This document shows, piece after piece, positions 33,213 through 43,500 of a DNA stretch of 64,000 nucleotides. Under the pieces are notes generated by a model that did not search any database, had not been told where the DNA came from, and saw only the letters and a list, made by a program, of their open reading frames with translations. Both the position numbers and the translations under genes were made by a program. Source of the DNA: Myxococcus dinghuensis (lineage in GTDB: Bacteria > Myxococcota > Myxococcia > Myxococcales > Myxococcaceae); NCBI RefSeq assembly GCF_024198235.1, contig NZ_JAKCFB010000002.1:186001-250000 (forward strand), read 5' to 3'. Every line of letters begins with the position of its first letter. Positions within the stretch are counted from its first letter, which is position 1.

Positions 33213-33902
33213 ATGACCGCTCCTCGTCTGCTGGCCCGGCTGTGTCTCGGAGTCCTCGCGGTCGCGACGGGGGCCTGCCGCTCGGAGAGCCGCGAGCCCG
33301 CGCCCACCGAGCCCACGCGAACCGAGCCCGCCCACTCCGAGGCACCACCCCCCGCGAGGCCGTCCTCCGCGCCGATCCACGGCGTCGGCGGCGTCGAGGG
33401 AGAGCGGGCCGCGTACGACGAGTCCCGCCAGCCGGCGAAGTTCATCGCGGCGCTGGGGCTGTCCCCCGGCCAGCGGGTCGCGGACGTCGGCACGGGGCTC
33501 GGCTACTTCGTGCCGCGGCTGTCGGACGCGGTGGGCGCCACGGGACAGGTCGTCGCCACCGACGTCGACGACGAGGCCCTCCAGCAATTGCGGGAACGGA
33601 TGCTCGGGCGAAAGAACGTCACCGTGCGCAAGGTGGGGCCGGACGACCCGGGGCTCGAGGCGGGCACCTACGACCTCATCCTGTTGTCGGAGGTGGACCA
33701 CTTCTTCCAGGACCGCGCCGCGTACCTGAACCGGCTGCGTCCGGCCCTCACGCCACAGGGCCGCATCGCCGTCACGCACCTGCGAGCGATGCGCGCGCCG
33801 CTCGTCGAGGCCTCCCGGGCCGCGGGCTACACCATCGTCTCCGAGTACGACGAGCTGCCCGCCCACTACCTGCTGTTCCTGCGGCCCTCCGTCAGCCGGT
33901 GA
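33213..33902 (+). CDS. SAM-dependent methyltransferase with signal/lipoprotein N-terminus
   Basis: 229 aa from ATG 33213. The N-terminus MTAPRLLARLCLGVLAVATG followed by AC reads as a lipoprotein signal, then a Pro/Glu/Thr tether repeating EPTRTEP/EPAHSEAP, then a class I methyltransferase: GLSPGQRVADVGTGLGYFVP (motif I), VVATDVDDEALQQLRERML (acidic loop), YDLILLSEVDHFFQDRAAYL and LTPQGRIAVTHLRAM. SAM is a cytoplasmic cofactor, so an exported methyltransferase domain is puzzling; such proteins are nevertheless recurrent in Gram-negative genomes. Substrate unknown. Confidence 0.82.
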   Translation: MTAPRLLARLCLGVLAVATGACRSESREPAPTEPTRTEPAHSEAPPPARPSSAPIHGVGGVEGERAAYDESRQPAKFIAALGLSPGQRVADVGTGLGYFVPRLSDAVGATGQVVATDVDDEALQQLRERMLGRKNVTVRKVGPDDPGLEAGTYDLILLSEVDHFFQDRAAYLNRLRPALTPQGRIAVTHLRAMRAPLVEASRAAGYTIVSEYDELPAHYLLFLRPSVSR

Positions 33903-34155
33903 CGCGCCGGCCCGGGCCGGGGCCGATGTCGCGAAACGGAAGGTGCATCCGACGACCAACGGACGCTCGCGGTGTCGAACAGACGTCGCGCGGCGCCGGG
34001 GATGCTCACTGTCGACGGCGGTCCCTCCCCACGGGGCCGGAGCGGCGCTCGCGCCTGTCCTGACGCGCACAACATCCCGGGACCGCGGGCGGCACACGCG
34101 TGCAGGGGGCGGTTAACTGCCTCGCGCTGCCCACCCGCGCGTTCCGAGGAGCCCC

Positions 34156-35400
34156 ATGCGCCTGCGCATCCTGTCGACCTCCCTGCCCTGTCTCGCCCTC
34201 CTCTTCCTCCCAGGACAGCCCCGAGCCCAGGGCGTCACGACCGGAGCACCTCCGCCGGCGGAGAAGACGGCGGACACCGGCGCCCCCGCCACGGCCTCGC
34301 CGTTCCCTCCCGCGTTCCCCGGCCAGACGAACGCGCCCGCCGTCACCTCCCAGACGCGCTACCAGGTCACCACGATTGCCTCCGGCTTCGACTTCCCGTG
34401 GGCCATCGCCTTCCTGCCGGACCGGCGGATGCTGGTGACGGAGAAGCACACCGGCAACCTCTTCATCGTCACGCAGGCCGGGGAGAAGTCGCCGCCCATC
34501 GCGGGCCTGCCGCCGGTGGACGGGCGGGACCAGGGCGGCCTGCTCGACGTGGAGGTCGCCCCCGACTTCGCCACCAGCCGCCTCATCTACTGGACGTATT
34601 ACGAGCCCCGCGCCACCGGCAACGGCCTGGCGGTGGGCCGCGGGAAGCTCAAGGAAGGCGCCCAGCCGCGCATCGAGGCTTTGCGCATCATCTTCCGCAT
34701 GAAGCCCACGCTCGACTCGACGATGCACGCGGGAGGGCGGATGGTCTTCCATCCCGACGGGACGCTGTTCGTCACGCTCGGCGAGCGCTCCATCCTCCCG
34801 GGGCGCGTCCAGGCGCGCCAACTGAACAGCCACTTCGGCAAGACGGTGCGCATCAACCCCGATGGCACCGTGCCCGACGACAACCCCTTCGTGAACCGCG
34901 CGGGCGCGCGGCCCGAAATCTTCTCGCTGGGGCACCGCAACGTCCTGTCCGCGGCGCTCGACGGCCGGAACCGGCTCTGGGAGGTGGAGATGGGGCCGCT
35001 CGGGGGCGACGAGCTCAACCTCGTCGAGGCCGGCAAGGACTACGGCTGGCCCACCATCGGCTACGGCCGGGAGTACTCCGGCGCGCCCATCCACGACAGC
35101 GCCCAGGGCCCGGGCATGGAGCAACCGGTGTACTTCTGGGACCCGGTCATCGCGCCGTCCGGGATGACCATCTACTCCGGCAACCTCTTCCCGGAGTGGA
35201 AGGGCAACATCTTCATCGGCGCGCTCGCCGGCCACGCCCTCGTGCGGCTCGTGATGAAGAACGACCGCGTGCAGGGCGAGGAGCGGATGCACCCCGTGGG
35301 CAACGCCCGCATCCGCGAGGTCGTCCAGGGTCCCGAGGGCGCGCTCTACCTGCTCACCGACGAACCGAGCGGACGGCTGCTCAAGATGACGCCACGCTGA
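34156..35400 (+). CDS. PQQ-dependent soluble aldose sugar dehydrogenase (YliI/Asd-like)
   Basis: 414 aa. Signal peptide ends at PRAQG, followed by a Pro/Ala tether, then the six-bladed propeller of the GDH-B/YliI family: SGFDFPWAIAFLPDRRMLVT, GLPPVDGRDQGGLLDVEVAP (catalytic-site His replaced region), DSTMHAGGRMVFHPDGTLFV, RNVLSAALDGRNRLWEVEMG, GGDELNLVEAGKDYGWPTIG and PSGMTIYSGNLFPEWKGNIF. It oxidises aldose sugars in the periplasm with PQQ as cofactor. No PQQ biosynthesis genes are nearby. Stand-alone gene. Confidence 0.9.
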   Translation: MRLRILSTSLPCLALLFLPGQPRAQGVTTGAPPPAEKTADTGAPATASPFPPAFPGQTNAPAVTSQTRYQVTTIASGFDFPWAIAFLPDRRMLVTEKHTGNLFIVTQAGEKSPPIAGLPPVDGRDQGGLLDVEVAPDFATSRLIYWTYYEPRATGNGLAVGRGKLKEGAQPRIEALRIIFRMKPTLDSTMHAGGRMVFHPDGTLFVTLGERSILPGRVQARQLNSHFGKTVRINPDGTVPDDNPFVNRAGARPEIFSLGHRNVLSAALDGRNRLWEVEMGPLGGDELNLVEAGKDYGWPTIGYGREYSGAPIHDSAQGPGMEQPVYFWDPVIAPSGMTIYSGNLFPEWKGNIFIGALAGHALVRLVMKNDRVQGEERMHPVGNARIREVVQGPEGALYLLTDEPSGRLLKMTPR

Positions 35401-35442
35401 GGCCCCGGACCATTACTGAGCCCTTGCGCTAAGTATCCCTGG

Positions 35443-35796
35443 ATGAAACTTCGCCTCGTGGAACAGCATCCCGAGCGACTGGACGGCATCTTCCAAGCGC
35501 TCGCGGACCCCACCCGTCGCGCGGTGTTGGAGCGACTGGGCCGAGGGCCCGCGAGCGTCAGCGACCTGGCGGAGCCCTTCGACATGGCCCTGCCGTCGTT
35601 CATGAAACACATCCATCTGCTGGAAGGCAGCGGATTGATACGCACGCACAAGGAGGGGCGTGTGCGGACGTGTGCCTTGGAGAAGCGGGCCTTCGCGCCT
35701 GTCGACTCCTGGCTGTCCGCGCAGCGGGCCCTCTGGGAAGGCCGCACCGATCCCTGCGCGACCACCCCACGGGTATCGAGTACACCGCGCACGTGA
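35443..35796 (+). CDS. ArsR-family regulator with altered C-terminus
   Basis: 117 aa. The winged helix is intact: LDGIFQALADPTRRAVLERL, GRGPASVSDLAEPFDMALPS, FMKHIHLLEGSGLIRTHKEG and RVRTCALEKRAFAPVDSWLS. This subgroup is normally followed by a SRPBCC/AHSA1 gene and ends in LWExRxDxLExxL. Here the protein runs LWEGRTDPC and then reads out of frame into what remains of the partner gene (ATTPRVSSTPRT). The DNA-binding part could still work. No metal-binding cysteines of the ArsR/SmtB type are present. Confidence 0.82.
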   Translation: MKLRLVEQHPERLDGIFQALADPTRRAVLERLGRGPASVSDLAEPFDMALPSFMKHIHLLEGSGLIRTHKEGRVRTCALEKRAFAPVDSWLSAQRALWEGRTDPCATTPRVSSTPRT

Positions 35797-35903
35797 TGCA
35801 CAAGAGCCCCGGGGACCCGGCCCAGCACCTGGACATGGGCTTCCACGAGGGCTGGGGCACCGTCACGGAGCAGCTCGCCCGGCTCGTCGAGCGCCGGGCG
35901 TGA
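35769..35903 (+). pseudogene. C-terminal relic of an AHSA1/SRPBCC-domain gene
   Basis: The ~44 codons ending at TGA 35903 encode TGIEYTAHVMHKSPGDPAQH and LDMGFHEGWGTVTEQLARLV, the characteristic last strand and helix of Activator-of-Hsp90-ATPase-like SRPBCC proteins (usual length about 150 aa). No start, N-terminal strands or ligand cavity remain, and the frame differs from the upstream ArsR gene. A deletion that removed the end of arsR and the first two-thirds of the partner explains both anomalies. Confidence 0.62.
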
Positions 35904-35936
35904 CGCGCGCAGGCCCGAGCCCCCGCCGGGTCGGGC

Positions 35937-37706
35937 TCAGTCCGGCTCGACGGCGGCGAGGATGTAGCGGGGCAGCAGCTCCTCGCGGAACTTCCGCCAG
36001 ATGGCGACGTGGTTGTAGTTGGCCGCGGTGAACATCACGACGAGGTCGAGCTCGGGGACCACCATCACCAACTGGCCTCCGTTCCCGCTGCCCTCGTACT
36101 GCGAATACACCCGGTCGCCCACCCGCAGCTCGTGCCGCCACCAGGCGTAGCCGTAGGTGCGACCGTCCGACATCGTCGACTGGTTCGCGGTGGAGCGCTC
36201 GACCCAACGCGCCCCCACCACGCGCCGGCCGTTCCAGGTGCCCTTGGACAGGTAGAGCTGGCCCAGCTTCAGCGCGTCGCGCGGGCGCATGTAGATGCCT
36301 CCCCCCAGGTACTGCTCGCCGTCCGGCATCAGGTCGACGTGGTAGTCGCGCAGTTGGAGGGGCACGGCCAAGTGCTGGTGGAAGAACTCCGGGATCCACG
36401 TCCGGGTGGTGTTGCGCAGCACGCCGCCCAGCAGGTTGATGTTGGCCGAGCAGTACACCCCCTTCTTCCCGGGCGCGCCCACCATGGGCAGGTCCAGCGT
36501 GTGGCGGTACCAGTCCGGCACCGAGTCGTCGAGCCGGTCCTCGTTGCCGGGAGAGGCGGGGTCGTCGTCGTCGCAGGCCAGCCCGGTGGACATGGACATC
36601 AGGTGCGCGACGGTGAGGGCGCGCTTGCGCGCGTCCAGGTTCTGGAGCTTGCCCTCGTACTCCGGGAACAGGGAGACCACGGGCGTGTCCACCGTGAAGG
36701 GCGCGCCGCGCTCCAGCGCGATGCCGATGAGCACGGAGGCGTAGCTCTTCGCCATGGAGCGCAGGTCATGCGGACGCTCCTTGTCGAAGCCCTGGAAGTA
36801 CTCCTCGACCACGAGCTTGCCGTGGCGCGCGACGAGCAGCCCCTGGATGGCCGGCGCCGACTCCGGGCCGGGCTCCTGGTCGAGGATGCGCTGCACGAGC
36901 TGACGCACGGGCTCCACCTTCATGCCCACCTCGCCGAGCGAGGCCGTCTTCCAGCCGTCGTCCTCCGCGATGGGGGCCTGGTAGACGTACGGGCCCGGCG
37001 CGGGCGTGCGCGCATAGAGGCCCACGGCCTGGTCCCGCTCCCGCCGCGTGAAGTCGAACACCCGGTCCAACGCGGGGACGAGGAGCGACAGCCGGCCCGA
37101 CTCCGCGTCGTACGTGCCCTCGAGCCGGACGTTGCCCGACACGGGCGTGAGGCGGACGACCCCCTCCTGGAGGCCGACGCGGAACACCAACCTGTTGCCG
37201 AAGTTGCGCTCCGGGTTGCGGACGAACGCCTCCACGGCGCCGTCCTGTCGCTTGCGGACGACCAGGTACAACGAGAAGCGGTCCTCCAGGGGCGCCACCG
37301 CGCCGCGCCAGACGCCCGGCTGGAGCGCGCTCAGCGACACGGGCGTGGCGAACTTCATCCCGCTCATGTTCACGCGCGGTTGGAGCCAGTGTCCGGTGAC
37401 GCGCCGCCCGTCCTCCGACAGGCTGCCGCGCAGCGCTCCCTGCCCACCCGGGAGGAGGAAGTCCACCTTCTGGCCTTCCACGCGCACCGGGACGTCGAAG
37501 CCCGCGATGCGCGCGCGCCACGTGCCCTCGCGACGTATCAGCGTCAACTCCCCCCGGACCTGCGGCCCGAGGACCTGCTCGCTCCCCCAGAGCCCCACGA
37601 GCGCGTCCTCGGGCGCGGGCACCGCGAAGGCGAACCAGGGAACCAGCACCAGGAGGCCCACCACCACGCCGCGCCCCCCTGCCACTCCATTGCACATGTG
37701 ATGCAT
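35937..37706 (-). CDS. secreted serine hydrolase, class C beta-lactamase fold
   Basis: 589 aa from ATG 37706 (37697 is an alternative). Signal peptide to FAVPAPE. Residues ~30-250 are a beta-rich N-terminal domain. The hydrolase part has the SxxK motif in LRSMAKSYASVLIGIALERG, the YxN motif in GVYCSANINLLGGVLRNTTR, and a late GSGNGGQLVMVVPELDLVVM in the KTG/HxG position. Active-site Ser acylates D-Ala-D-Ala-like or ester substrates; these enzymes act as esterases or peptidases outside the inner membrane. Stand-alone gene. Confidence 0.87.
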   Translation of the reverse strand: MHHMCNGVAGGRGVVVGLLVLVPWFAFAVPAPEDALVGLWGSEQVLGPQVRGELTLIRREGTWRARIAGFDVPVRVEGQKVDFLLPGGQGALRGSLSEDGRRVTGHWLQPRVNMSGMKFATPVSLSALQPGVWRGAVAPLEDRFSLYLVVRKRQDGAVEAFVRNPERNFGNRLVFRVGLQEGVVRLTPVSGNVRLEGTYDAESGRLSLLVPALDRVFDFTRRERDQAVGLYARTPAPGPYVYQAPIAEDDGWKTASLGEVGMKVEPVRQLVQRILDQEPGPESAPAIQGLLVARHGKLVVEEYFQGFDKERPHDLRSMAKSYASVLIGIALERGAPFTVDTPVVSLFPEYEGKLQNLDARKRALTVAHLMSMSTGLACDDDDPASPGNEDRLDDSVPDWYRHTLDLPMVGAPGKKGVYCSANINLLGGVLRNTTRTWIPEFFHQHLAVPLQLRDYHVDLMPDGEQYLGGGIYMRPRDALKLGQLYLSKGTWNGRRVVGARWVERSTANQSTMSDGRTYGYAWWRHELRVGDRVYSQYEGSGNGGQLVMVVPELDLVVMFTAANYNHVAIWRKFREELLPRYILAAVEPD

Positions 37707-38236
37707 GTCACACGAACCTATCCCCCTCGGCCGCGTGCGGATATCGAATGTTCGGGCGCCACGAGGAGTGAACACACCGTCACGATTCCGTGAGCCGTGA
37801 TGACGGACGGTGCGAGCGACGCTTCGCGAACTCCCTCCAAAGCGGGCAATCGGAGCGGCGAGCGAGGGGACAGGGCCTCACCGCGAAGCCTCCGCGCAGG
37901 CGCGCCCCGGAGGGTGGTGGCGGTCCTGGAGCGCCCCCGGAGGCGAGGAGCCGGGCGGGCGATCGACCCACCCTGCCCTCGCCCGCGTCGGGAGGCTTCG
38001 AGGGCCGCCTGCTTCAGCCCCACTTCGAGTTCGACGGCCGCAGTCCCCCCCGACGTGCGGGGGCTCGGCGCGGTGGCCGCGGCGGCGTGGGCGCCGGAGC
38101 GCAAGTTCGGCGCGGCCGACCCCGTCGCTCCGCTCGTGGAAGCCGAGACCTCACACCCGGAATGGCCGCTGGCCGGGGTGGCGCGCCTGTCCATCGTCCG
38201 CTACCCGCCTCGAGGCATTTCCTGCACACTCGCGGC
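37707..38236. other. 530-bp region without a supported gene
   Basis: All long frames here are Arg/Pro/Gly-rich, lack ribosome sites and match nothing I recognise. One plus-strand frame (VRGLGAVAAAAWAPERKFGA, residues near 38060-38120) is more protein-like but has no credible start. The region may carry the divergent promoters of the serine hydrolase and thioesterase genes, or a decayed gene. Confidence 0.4.
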
Positions 38237-38638
38237 ATGGCAACCCAGCAAGAGGTCTCCGCGTTCATCACCGCGGAGTTCCCTCAGACACGCGTCCATG
38301 TCCTGGAAGTGGGCAACCGGTCCTCGAAGGTGGCGCACGACATCACCGTCTCGGAGCTGCGGCCTGGCGGCACGGTTTCGGGACCGGTGCTCATGGCCAC
38401 CGCCGACCTGGCGCTCTACGCCGCGCTCCTGGGAGAGATCGGCATCGTCCCGCTCACCGTCACCACGAGCCTGAACTTCAACTTCATGCGCAAGCCCTCC
38501 GCGGACCGCCGCATCATCGGCGTGTGCAAGCTGCTGAAGGTGGGGCGGACCCTCGCGGTGGGGGAGGTGTCGCTCTACTCCGAGGGACTGCCGGAGCCCG
38601 TGGCCCACGCCGTGGGCACCTACGCGATTCCGCGCTGA
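38237..38638 (+). CDS. PaaI-family hotdog thioesterase
   Basis: 133 aa from ATG 38237; an upstream in-frame start at 37790 would add an implausible Arg/Pro-rich lead. Hotdog-fold thioesterase features are ELRPGGTVSGPVLMATADLA, LYAALLGEIGIVPLTVTTSL, NFNFMRKPSADRRIIGVCKL and LLKVGRTLAVGEVSLYSEGL with AHAVGTYAIP. The catalytic Asp would be in MATADLALY. Acts on acyl- or aryl-CoA. Stand-alone. Confidence 0.88.
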   Translation: MATQQEVSAFITAEFPQTRVHVLEVGNRSSKVAHDITVSELRPGGTVSGPVLMATADLALYAALLGEIGIVPLTVTTSLNFNFMRKPSADRRIIGVCKLLKVGRTLAVGEVSLYSEGLPEPVAHAVGTYAIPR

Positions 38639-38744
38639 GCCCAAGGCCGCCACGCCCCCGTGGCCGGAGCGCGGGATGCGTCCGTGCGACCGAGCGGGAG
38701 GAGGGCCCGTCACCTGCCCTCTCCCCAGCCACTTCGCGCGACGT

Positions 38745-38765
38745 GGCGCATCGACGCGATGCGCC
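38745..38765. terminator. 9-bp perfect stem-loop downstream of thioesterase gene
   Basis: GGCGCATCG-ACG-CGATGCGCC is a perfect 9-bp stem with a 3-nt loop, about 107 bp past the thioesterase stop and 117 bp before the next start. It may be a terminator or an operator for the following gene. Confidence 0.35.
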
Positions 38766-38881
38766 CGTCCCCGCCGTCTGTCCTCCCCTGGGAAAAGACA
38801 CACGAACCCACGCATGTGAGGACTTGGCGGATGGAGTCACGAGTCCCACCCTCGGCCAGTCACGCAGATGCCGAGGGGACG

Positions 38882-40378
38882 ATGCGCGCAAGACAAGGGT
38901 TCGCCGTGTTGTGGTTGGGGCTCGTCGCCTGTGACGAGGGTTCGGTGTTGGAGCTTCGCGGTATCGAGGCGGCCCCGGTCGCCGCGGCGCATGCCCGGCA
39001 GGTCTCCGCCTGGGACGACGCCATGTCCGGCTGCCGACCTGGAAAACCCACGCGCTTGAAGGTCGCCCTCCCTCCGGGCTCCGGGGTCTCCGTCAACGGG
39101 CCCTTCCCCGAGGCGTTCGTCGAAGCGCGGGGCACGCTCTACTTCGCCACCAACCTGTTCGACGGCAGCGCCACCCTGTGGCGCAGCGACGGCACGGAGC
39201 ATGGGACCCTGCCGGTGAAGTCGTTCCCCCCCGCCCTGGTGGGGTCACCCGCGCTGCGGGGCCTCACGGCCGTGGGCTCACGGGTCTTCTTCCAGCTCGA
39301 TCAACCCTCGACGGGCCTGGAGCTGTGGGTGAGCGACGGCACCACGAAGGGCACGCGGCTCGTCGAGGACCTGACGCCCGGTCCGGCCCCCACGCGGATC
39401 GCGTTCACCGCGGCCCAGGGCGGCCGGCTCACGTTCGTGCGCGAGGTGCCCGTCGCGCCTGGAAGCACCCGGGTGGAGCTGTGGCGGACGGATGGCTCCA
39501 GCGAAGGCACCGTGCGCCTGCGGGACTTCGGAAGCACGGCGCGGCTCGGCAACGCGGCGCTGGCGCTGGGCGACCACCTGCTCTTCTTCCTCGGCCCGCC
39601 CGGACAGGGGACCCTGCTGTGGCGCACGGATGGCACCTCGAAGGGCACCGCTACCGTGAAGCGGCTCGACGCGGACGTCGTCGCCATCACGGACTCGATG
39701 CAGTGGGGTGGGCAGGGCGTGTTCCTGTTCCCCGACGGCCCCAACACCGAGGTCTGGAAGACGGATGGGACGACCGCGGGGACGATGCGCCTGGACGCGT
39801 TCGGCAAGTACGTCGGGCTGCTCGGGGTGCTGGACTCCACCGTCTACGTGGCCTCGGGAGACACCGCCACGCGGCGGCTGCGCATCCAGAGCCTCTCGAT
39901 GAACGGCGGTGGCAAGACCTCCATCACGACGCTGCCCAACCCGTATGCCGACGAAGCGGATGCGTATCCCTACGTGCAGCGGTCCGCCGTCTCCGGGGGC
40001 AAGCTCTACTTCACCGTCGCCATCTCGTCGCCGGGTCCGGCGCCGAGAGCGGCCCAGTTGTGGGTGTCCGACGGCACGGCGCAGGGCACGGAGCAGCTCG
40101 CCGAGAACCTGAGCCTCAGCGACGAGTACGCCTCCCCCTTGTTCTCGCTGGGTGACGGCGCCGCCCTCTTCGCGGGGGCGACGCGGAGCGCCGGCCTCGA
40201 GCCCTGGTTCACGGCGGGGACCCTCGCGACGACCCGTGGCCCGCTGGCGGACGTGCGCCCCGGCCCCGCCCCCTCCCTCTCGGATGGCTTCACGCGCGTG
40301 GGGGACCGCGTCTACTTCCGCGCCGGGGACGACACGGGCGCCATGCAGCCGTGGTTCGTGCCCTGCGGCGCGTGGTGA
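38882..40378 (+). CDS. ELWxxDGT-repeat lipoprotein
   Basis: 498 aa from ATG 38882 with GAGGGG upstream. Signal peptide ends in lipobox LVAC. Six copies of the myxobacterial ELWxxDGT motif can be read: LWRSDGTEHGT, LWVSDGTTKGT, LWRTDGSSEGT, LWRTDGTSKGT, VWKTDGTTAGT and LWVSDGTAQGT, spaced about 50 residues, making a large beta-propeller-like body. The opening residues after the lipobox (DEGSVLELRGIEAAP) are unrelated to the repeats. These outer-membrane or surface proteins have no known enzymatic role. Confidence 0.85.
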   Translation: MRARQGFAVLWLGLVACDEGSVLELRGIEAAPVAAAHARQVSAWDDAMSGCRPGKPTRLKVALPPGSGVSVNGPFPEAFVEARGTLYFATNLFDGSATLWRSDGTEHGTLPVKSFPPALVGSPALRGLTAVGSRVFFQLDQPSTGLELWVSDGTTKGTRLVEDLTPGPAPTRIAFTAAQGGRLTFVREVPVAPGSTRVELWRTDGSSEGTVRLRDFGSTARLGNAALALGDHLLFFLGPPGQGTLLWRTDGTSKGTATVKRLDADVVAITDSMQWGGQGVFLFPDGPNTEVWKTDGTTAGTMRLDAFGKYVGLLGVLDSTVYVASGDTATRRLRIQSLSMNGGGKTSITTLPNPYADEADAYPYVQRSAVSGGKLYFTVAISSPGPAPRAAQLWVSDGTAQGTEQLAENLSLSDEYASPLFSLGDGAALFAGATRSAGLEPWFTAGTLATTRGPLADVRPGPAPSLSDGFTRVGDRVYFRAGDDTGAMQPWFVPCGAW

Positions 40379-40545
40379 CACGAGCTTCGTCTCCCCCCGA
40401 GTGGGCAGACGACCTCGTGAAGCGTGAGCGCCCTCACCGGTGAAACATGGGAATCCAGGGCCCGCTCCGGTGTTGGCCCGGCGATTGAAAGCCCCTTCCG
40501 CCACATGGTAGGACGGCCGGGGCCGACCTCGACCGACCGAACACC

Positions 40546-43500
40546 ATGCAATCCCCTGGAGCTGGACGGCCTCGCCGGCGGTTGGCTCGAATCATCGCTG
40601 GCGTGCTCCTCGTGCTCGTGGGGCTCCCCGCGCTGGCGCTGCTCGCGGCGCTCATCGCCCTCCATCACCTCGACGCGCCCTGGATGAAGGCGCGCATCCT
40701 CCCGCTCGTGGAGGAGGCCTCGGGGCTGCGGGTGGACTACCAGCAGGCGCGCGTCTCGCTGACGTCCGGCGCGCGGCTGGAGGGCGTGGTGGTGCGAAAC
40801 CCCGCGCCCCTCGACGTCGTCGCTCCGGAGCTGCTGCGCGTCGCCGTGCTGGAGGCGAAGTGGTCGCTCGGCGACCTGCTCGGCGGACCGGTGCGGGTCT
40901 CCCACGTGGAAGCGCACGACGTGGCCATCGCCCTGGTGGAGGACGACGCGGGCCACACGTCGCTCGACGCGCTGTCGGGACCGCCTTCGGCGTCGCCGCC
41001 TCCTCCCGTCACGGAGGAGCCGCTCGGCACCTCGCAACAGCCCGCGGCGCTCCTCGGCGCTGGCCTGCCGGTGGGCCACATCACCCTCTCCGGCGTCTCG
41101 CTGGAGTCCGTGCGCGTCCGACGAGGCGCGGTGGTCGAGCGCTGGAAGCTGCGCGGGCTGGCGGCCGCCATCGACGTGGAGCCAAGAGACGCGGCCTGGG
41201 TGGTGCTGGCGCGGCTGGGACAGCCCGGCGCGCCGCTCCCGCTGGAGGTGAGCCGCGAGGGTGACGCCATCGCTCCGGCGCAGGCGCAGTTGGAGCTGGC
41301 CCTCTCCGCGGAGCTGGGCGCGAGCGCCGCGCGCGTGCGTGTGGACCTCGATGTGGCGCGGCAGACCTTCGACACGCGCTTCGCGGTGCGCCCGCTGCTG
41401 CACGGAACGGTGCTGGCGACGTTCGACGGCGCCCGGCGGCACGTCGCCGTCGACGTGGAGCGCCTCCAACTGGCCGACAGCGCCGAACTCCAGGCCCAGC
41501 TCCTCCTCCCGGACGCCTCCGATGCGGCGCCCGTGTTGACGCGGGCCCTGGCGGACATCGACCTGGAGCGGACGCTGCGCGTGCTCCCCGCGGACTGGCG
41601 GCCGTTCACGCTCGGACGGGGCAAGCTCCACCTGGAGGCGCGGGACATCGCGTTGAGCGCGATGCCCCGGTTGGGCGCGCAGGGCCACCTCGGCCTGGAC
41701 GTCGAGGCCGCCGCGTTCCAGTTCGCGCGCGACGACCTCCGGGTCTCGCTCGGTGACGGGCGCGTCTCGCTGGTGGCCACGCCGGATGCACGGACGGGGC
41801 TCGACGCGCGGCTCACGTTCACGCTGGGCGGCCTGGACGTCGCGGGCCCCACCGCGGTCCGGATGCCCAAGGCGTCGGGCAAGCTCGAGGGACACCAGTT
41901 GCGGCCCGACCCCGGCTCGCCCCTGCAGGTCGCGGGAGACGCCTCCCTGTCCGCGCAGGTGGAGTCGCTGGACGTGCGCGCCGCCGGGCTTCGCGCCACC
42001 GCGGAGCGGATGGGCCTGAAGCTCGACGCCCCCCTCGCGGGTGAACCGCCCTTCACCTGGAAGGCCGACCTGCCCGTGGGCGTGCTGCGCGTGGTGACGG
42101 CGGAGGGGCGCCAGGTGCTCGACGGCCCCGTGCGCGTGCAGCTCGACGCGTCGGAGGTCCGTCCGCGGATGGAGGATCCCCGGACGAGCCAGGGACGCGC
42201 CCGGCTGGTGCTCGACGCGGGGGCGATGCACGCGACGCTGAACGCCACCAAGGAGGCCGACGCGCTGGCGTACACCCTGGACCTCCAGACGCCGGACCTC
42301 ACCGCCGCGCGTCCCTTCCTGCCCGACGACGTCGCCGCGCGGCTGCCCTGGCAGCACCTGGGCGTGAGCGTGGCCTCCACGGGGAAGCTCACGGCGCTCT
42401 TCTCCGCCGCGCCGCGGGTGGACCACCGCACGGAGGTGCGCCTGCAACGGCCCGGCTGGGAGGACGTGGGCGCCCGCAGCGCCGCGCTCGTGCTGCGCTC
42501 CCGGGGCGATGCCTGGCGGCACCAGGGGGACCTGGACTTCCGCATCGAGGCCCTCCGCGTGGGAGAAACCGACACCGGGGCCCACCAGCAGACGGTGACG
42601 TTCGACGTGGACCGCCGCAAGCCGTCGGTGCGCCTGGGCATCGCGAGCCAGGAGGGGCTGAAGGTCTCCGTCGACGCGTCGTTGTCCTTCGACCGCAAGG
42701 CACGCGCGCTCCGCACGGAGCTGGTGGCGGACCTGCCCGAGCTCGGCCCCTTGTCTCCCCTCCTGGCCAAGGCCCGCGTCCCCCGGGAGCTGGAGCCCGC
42801 CAAGCTCGCGCTGAAGTTCGACGTGAAGGGCACGCTGCGCGGCGTGCTCACGGACTTCACTTCGGACGGGATGCCCAAGGTGGCACCCGACCCGGCGCGC
42901 ACCGCCAACTTCGACGGGACGGCGCTGGTGGACGCGCGCGGCATCCGCTGGAGGCAGGACGGCCTCTTCATCAACCTGCCCGGGATGCGCTGGAGCGTCG
43001 AGTCGCGCGTCGACGGCCCCAAGCGCGCCGTCCACAGCAACCTGACGGTGGAGAAGCTGACCGTCGCCATGAACGACCGGCGGCTGTCGCTCGCCGCGCT
43101 GGCCAGCGACACGGACATCGACTTCACCGACAAGCTGGAGGAGGACGAGGTCGCGGTGAGGCAGCACCTGAAGCTCGGCTCCTTCGAGCAGAAGCCGGCG
43201 CTGCCCTACCCCATCCAGGGCGTGGAGGGGACGTTCACGGCGCGCCGCACGCCCGAGGGCATCATCCACGTCCCCGACCTGCAGGTGACCCACGTGGGCA
43301 CGGGCACCGGGCTGAAGGTGAAGGGCCAGCTCGACCTGAGCAACCACGGGCGGCGGCTGGCGATGCGCGGGGAGCTCACCCAGGAGCTGGCGAAGCTCGC
43401 CCAGCCCGGCGTCTTCGAGGGGGACGGCAGCGTCGCCATCGACTTCCGGCTGTCCTCGCCGGACCTGGTCATCTTCCGGACGCTCTCCAACGTCCTCTTC

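Noticed and set aside
33907..33920. 14-bp GC palindrome CCGGCCCGGGCCGG as terminator of the lipoprotein methyltransferase gene
   Set aside because: It has no loop and no T-run; such strings arise easily by chance at this GC content.
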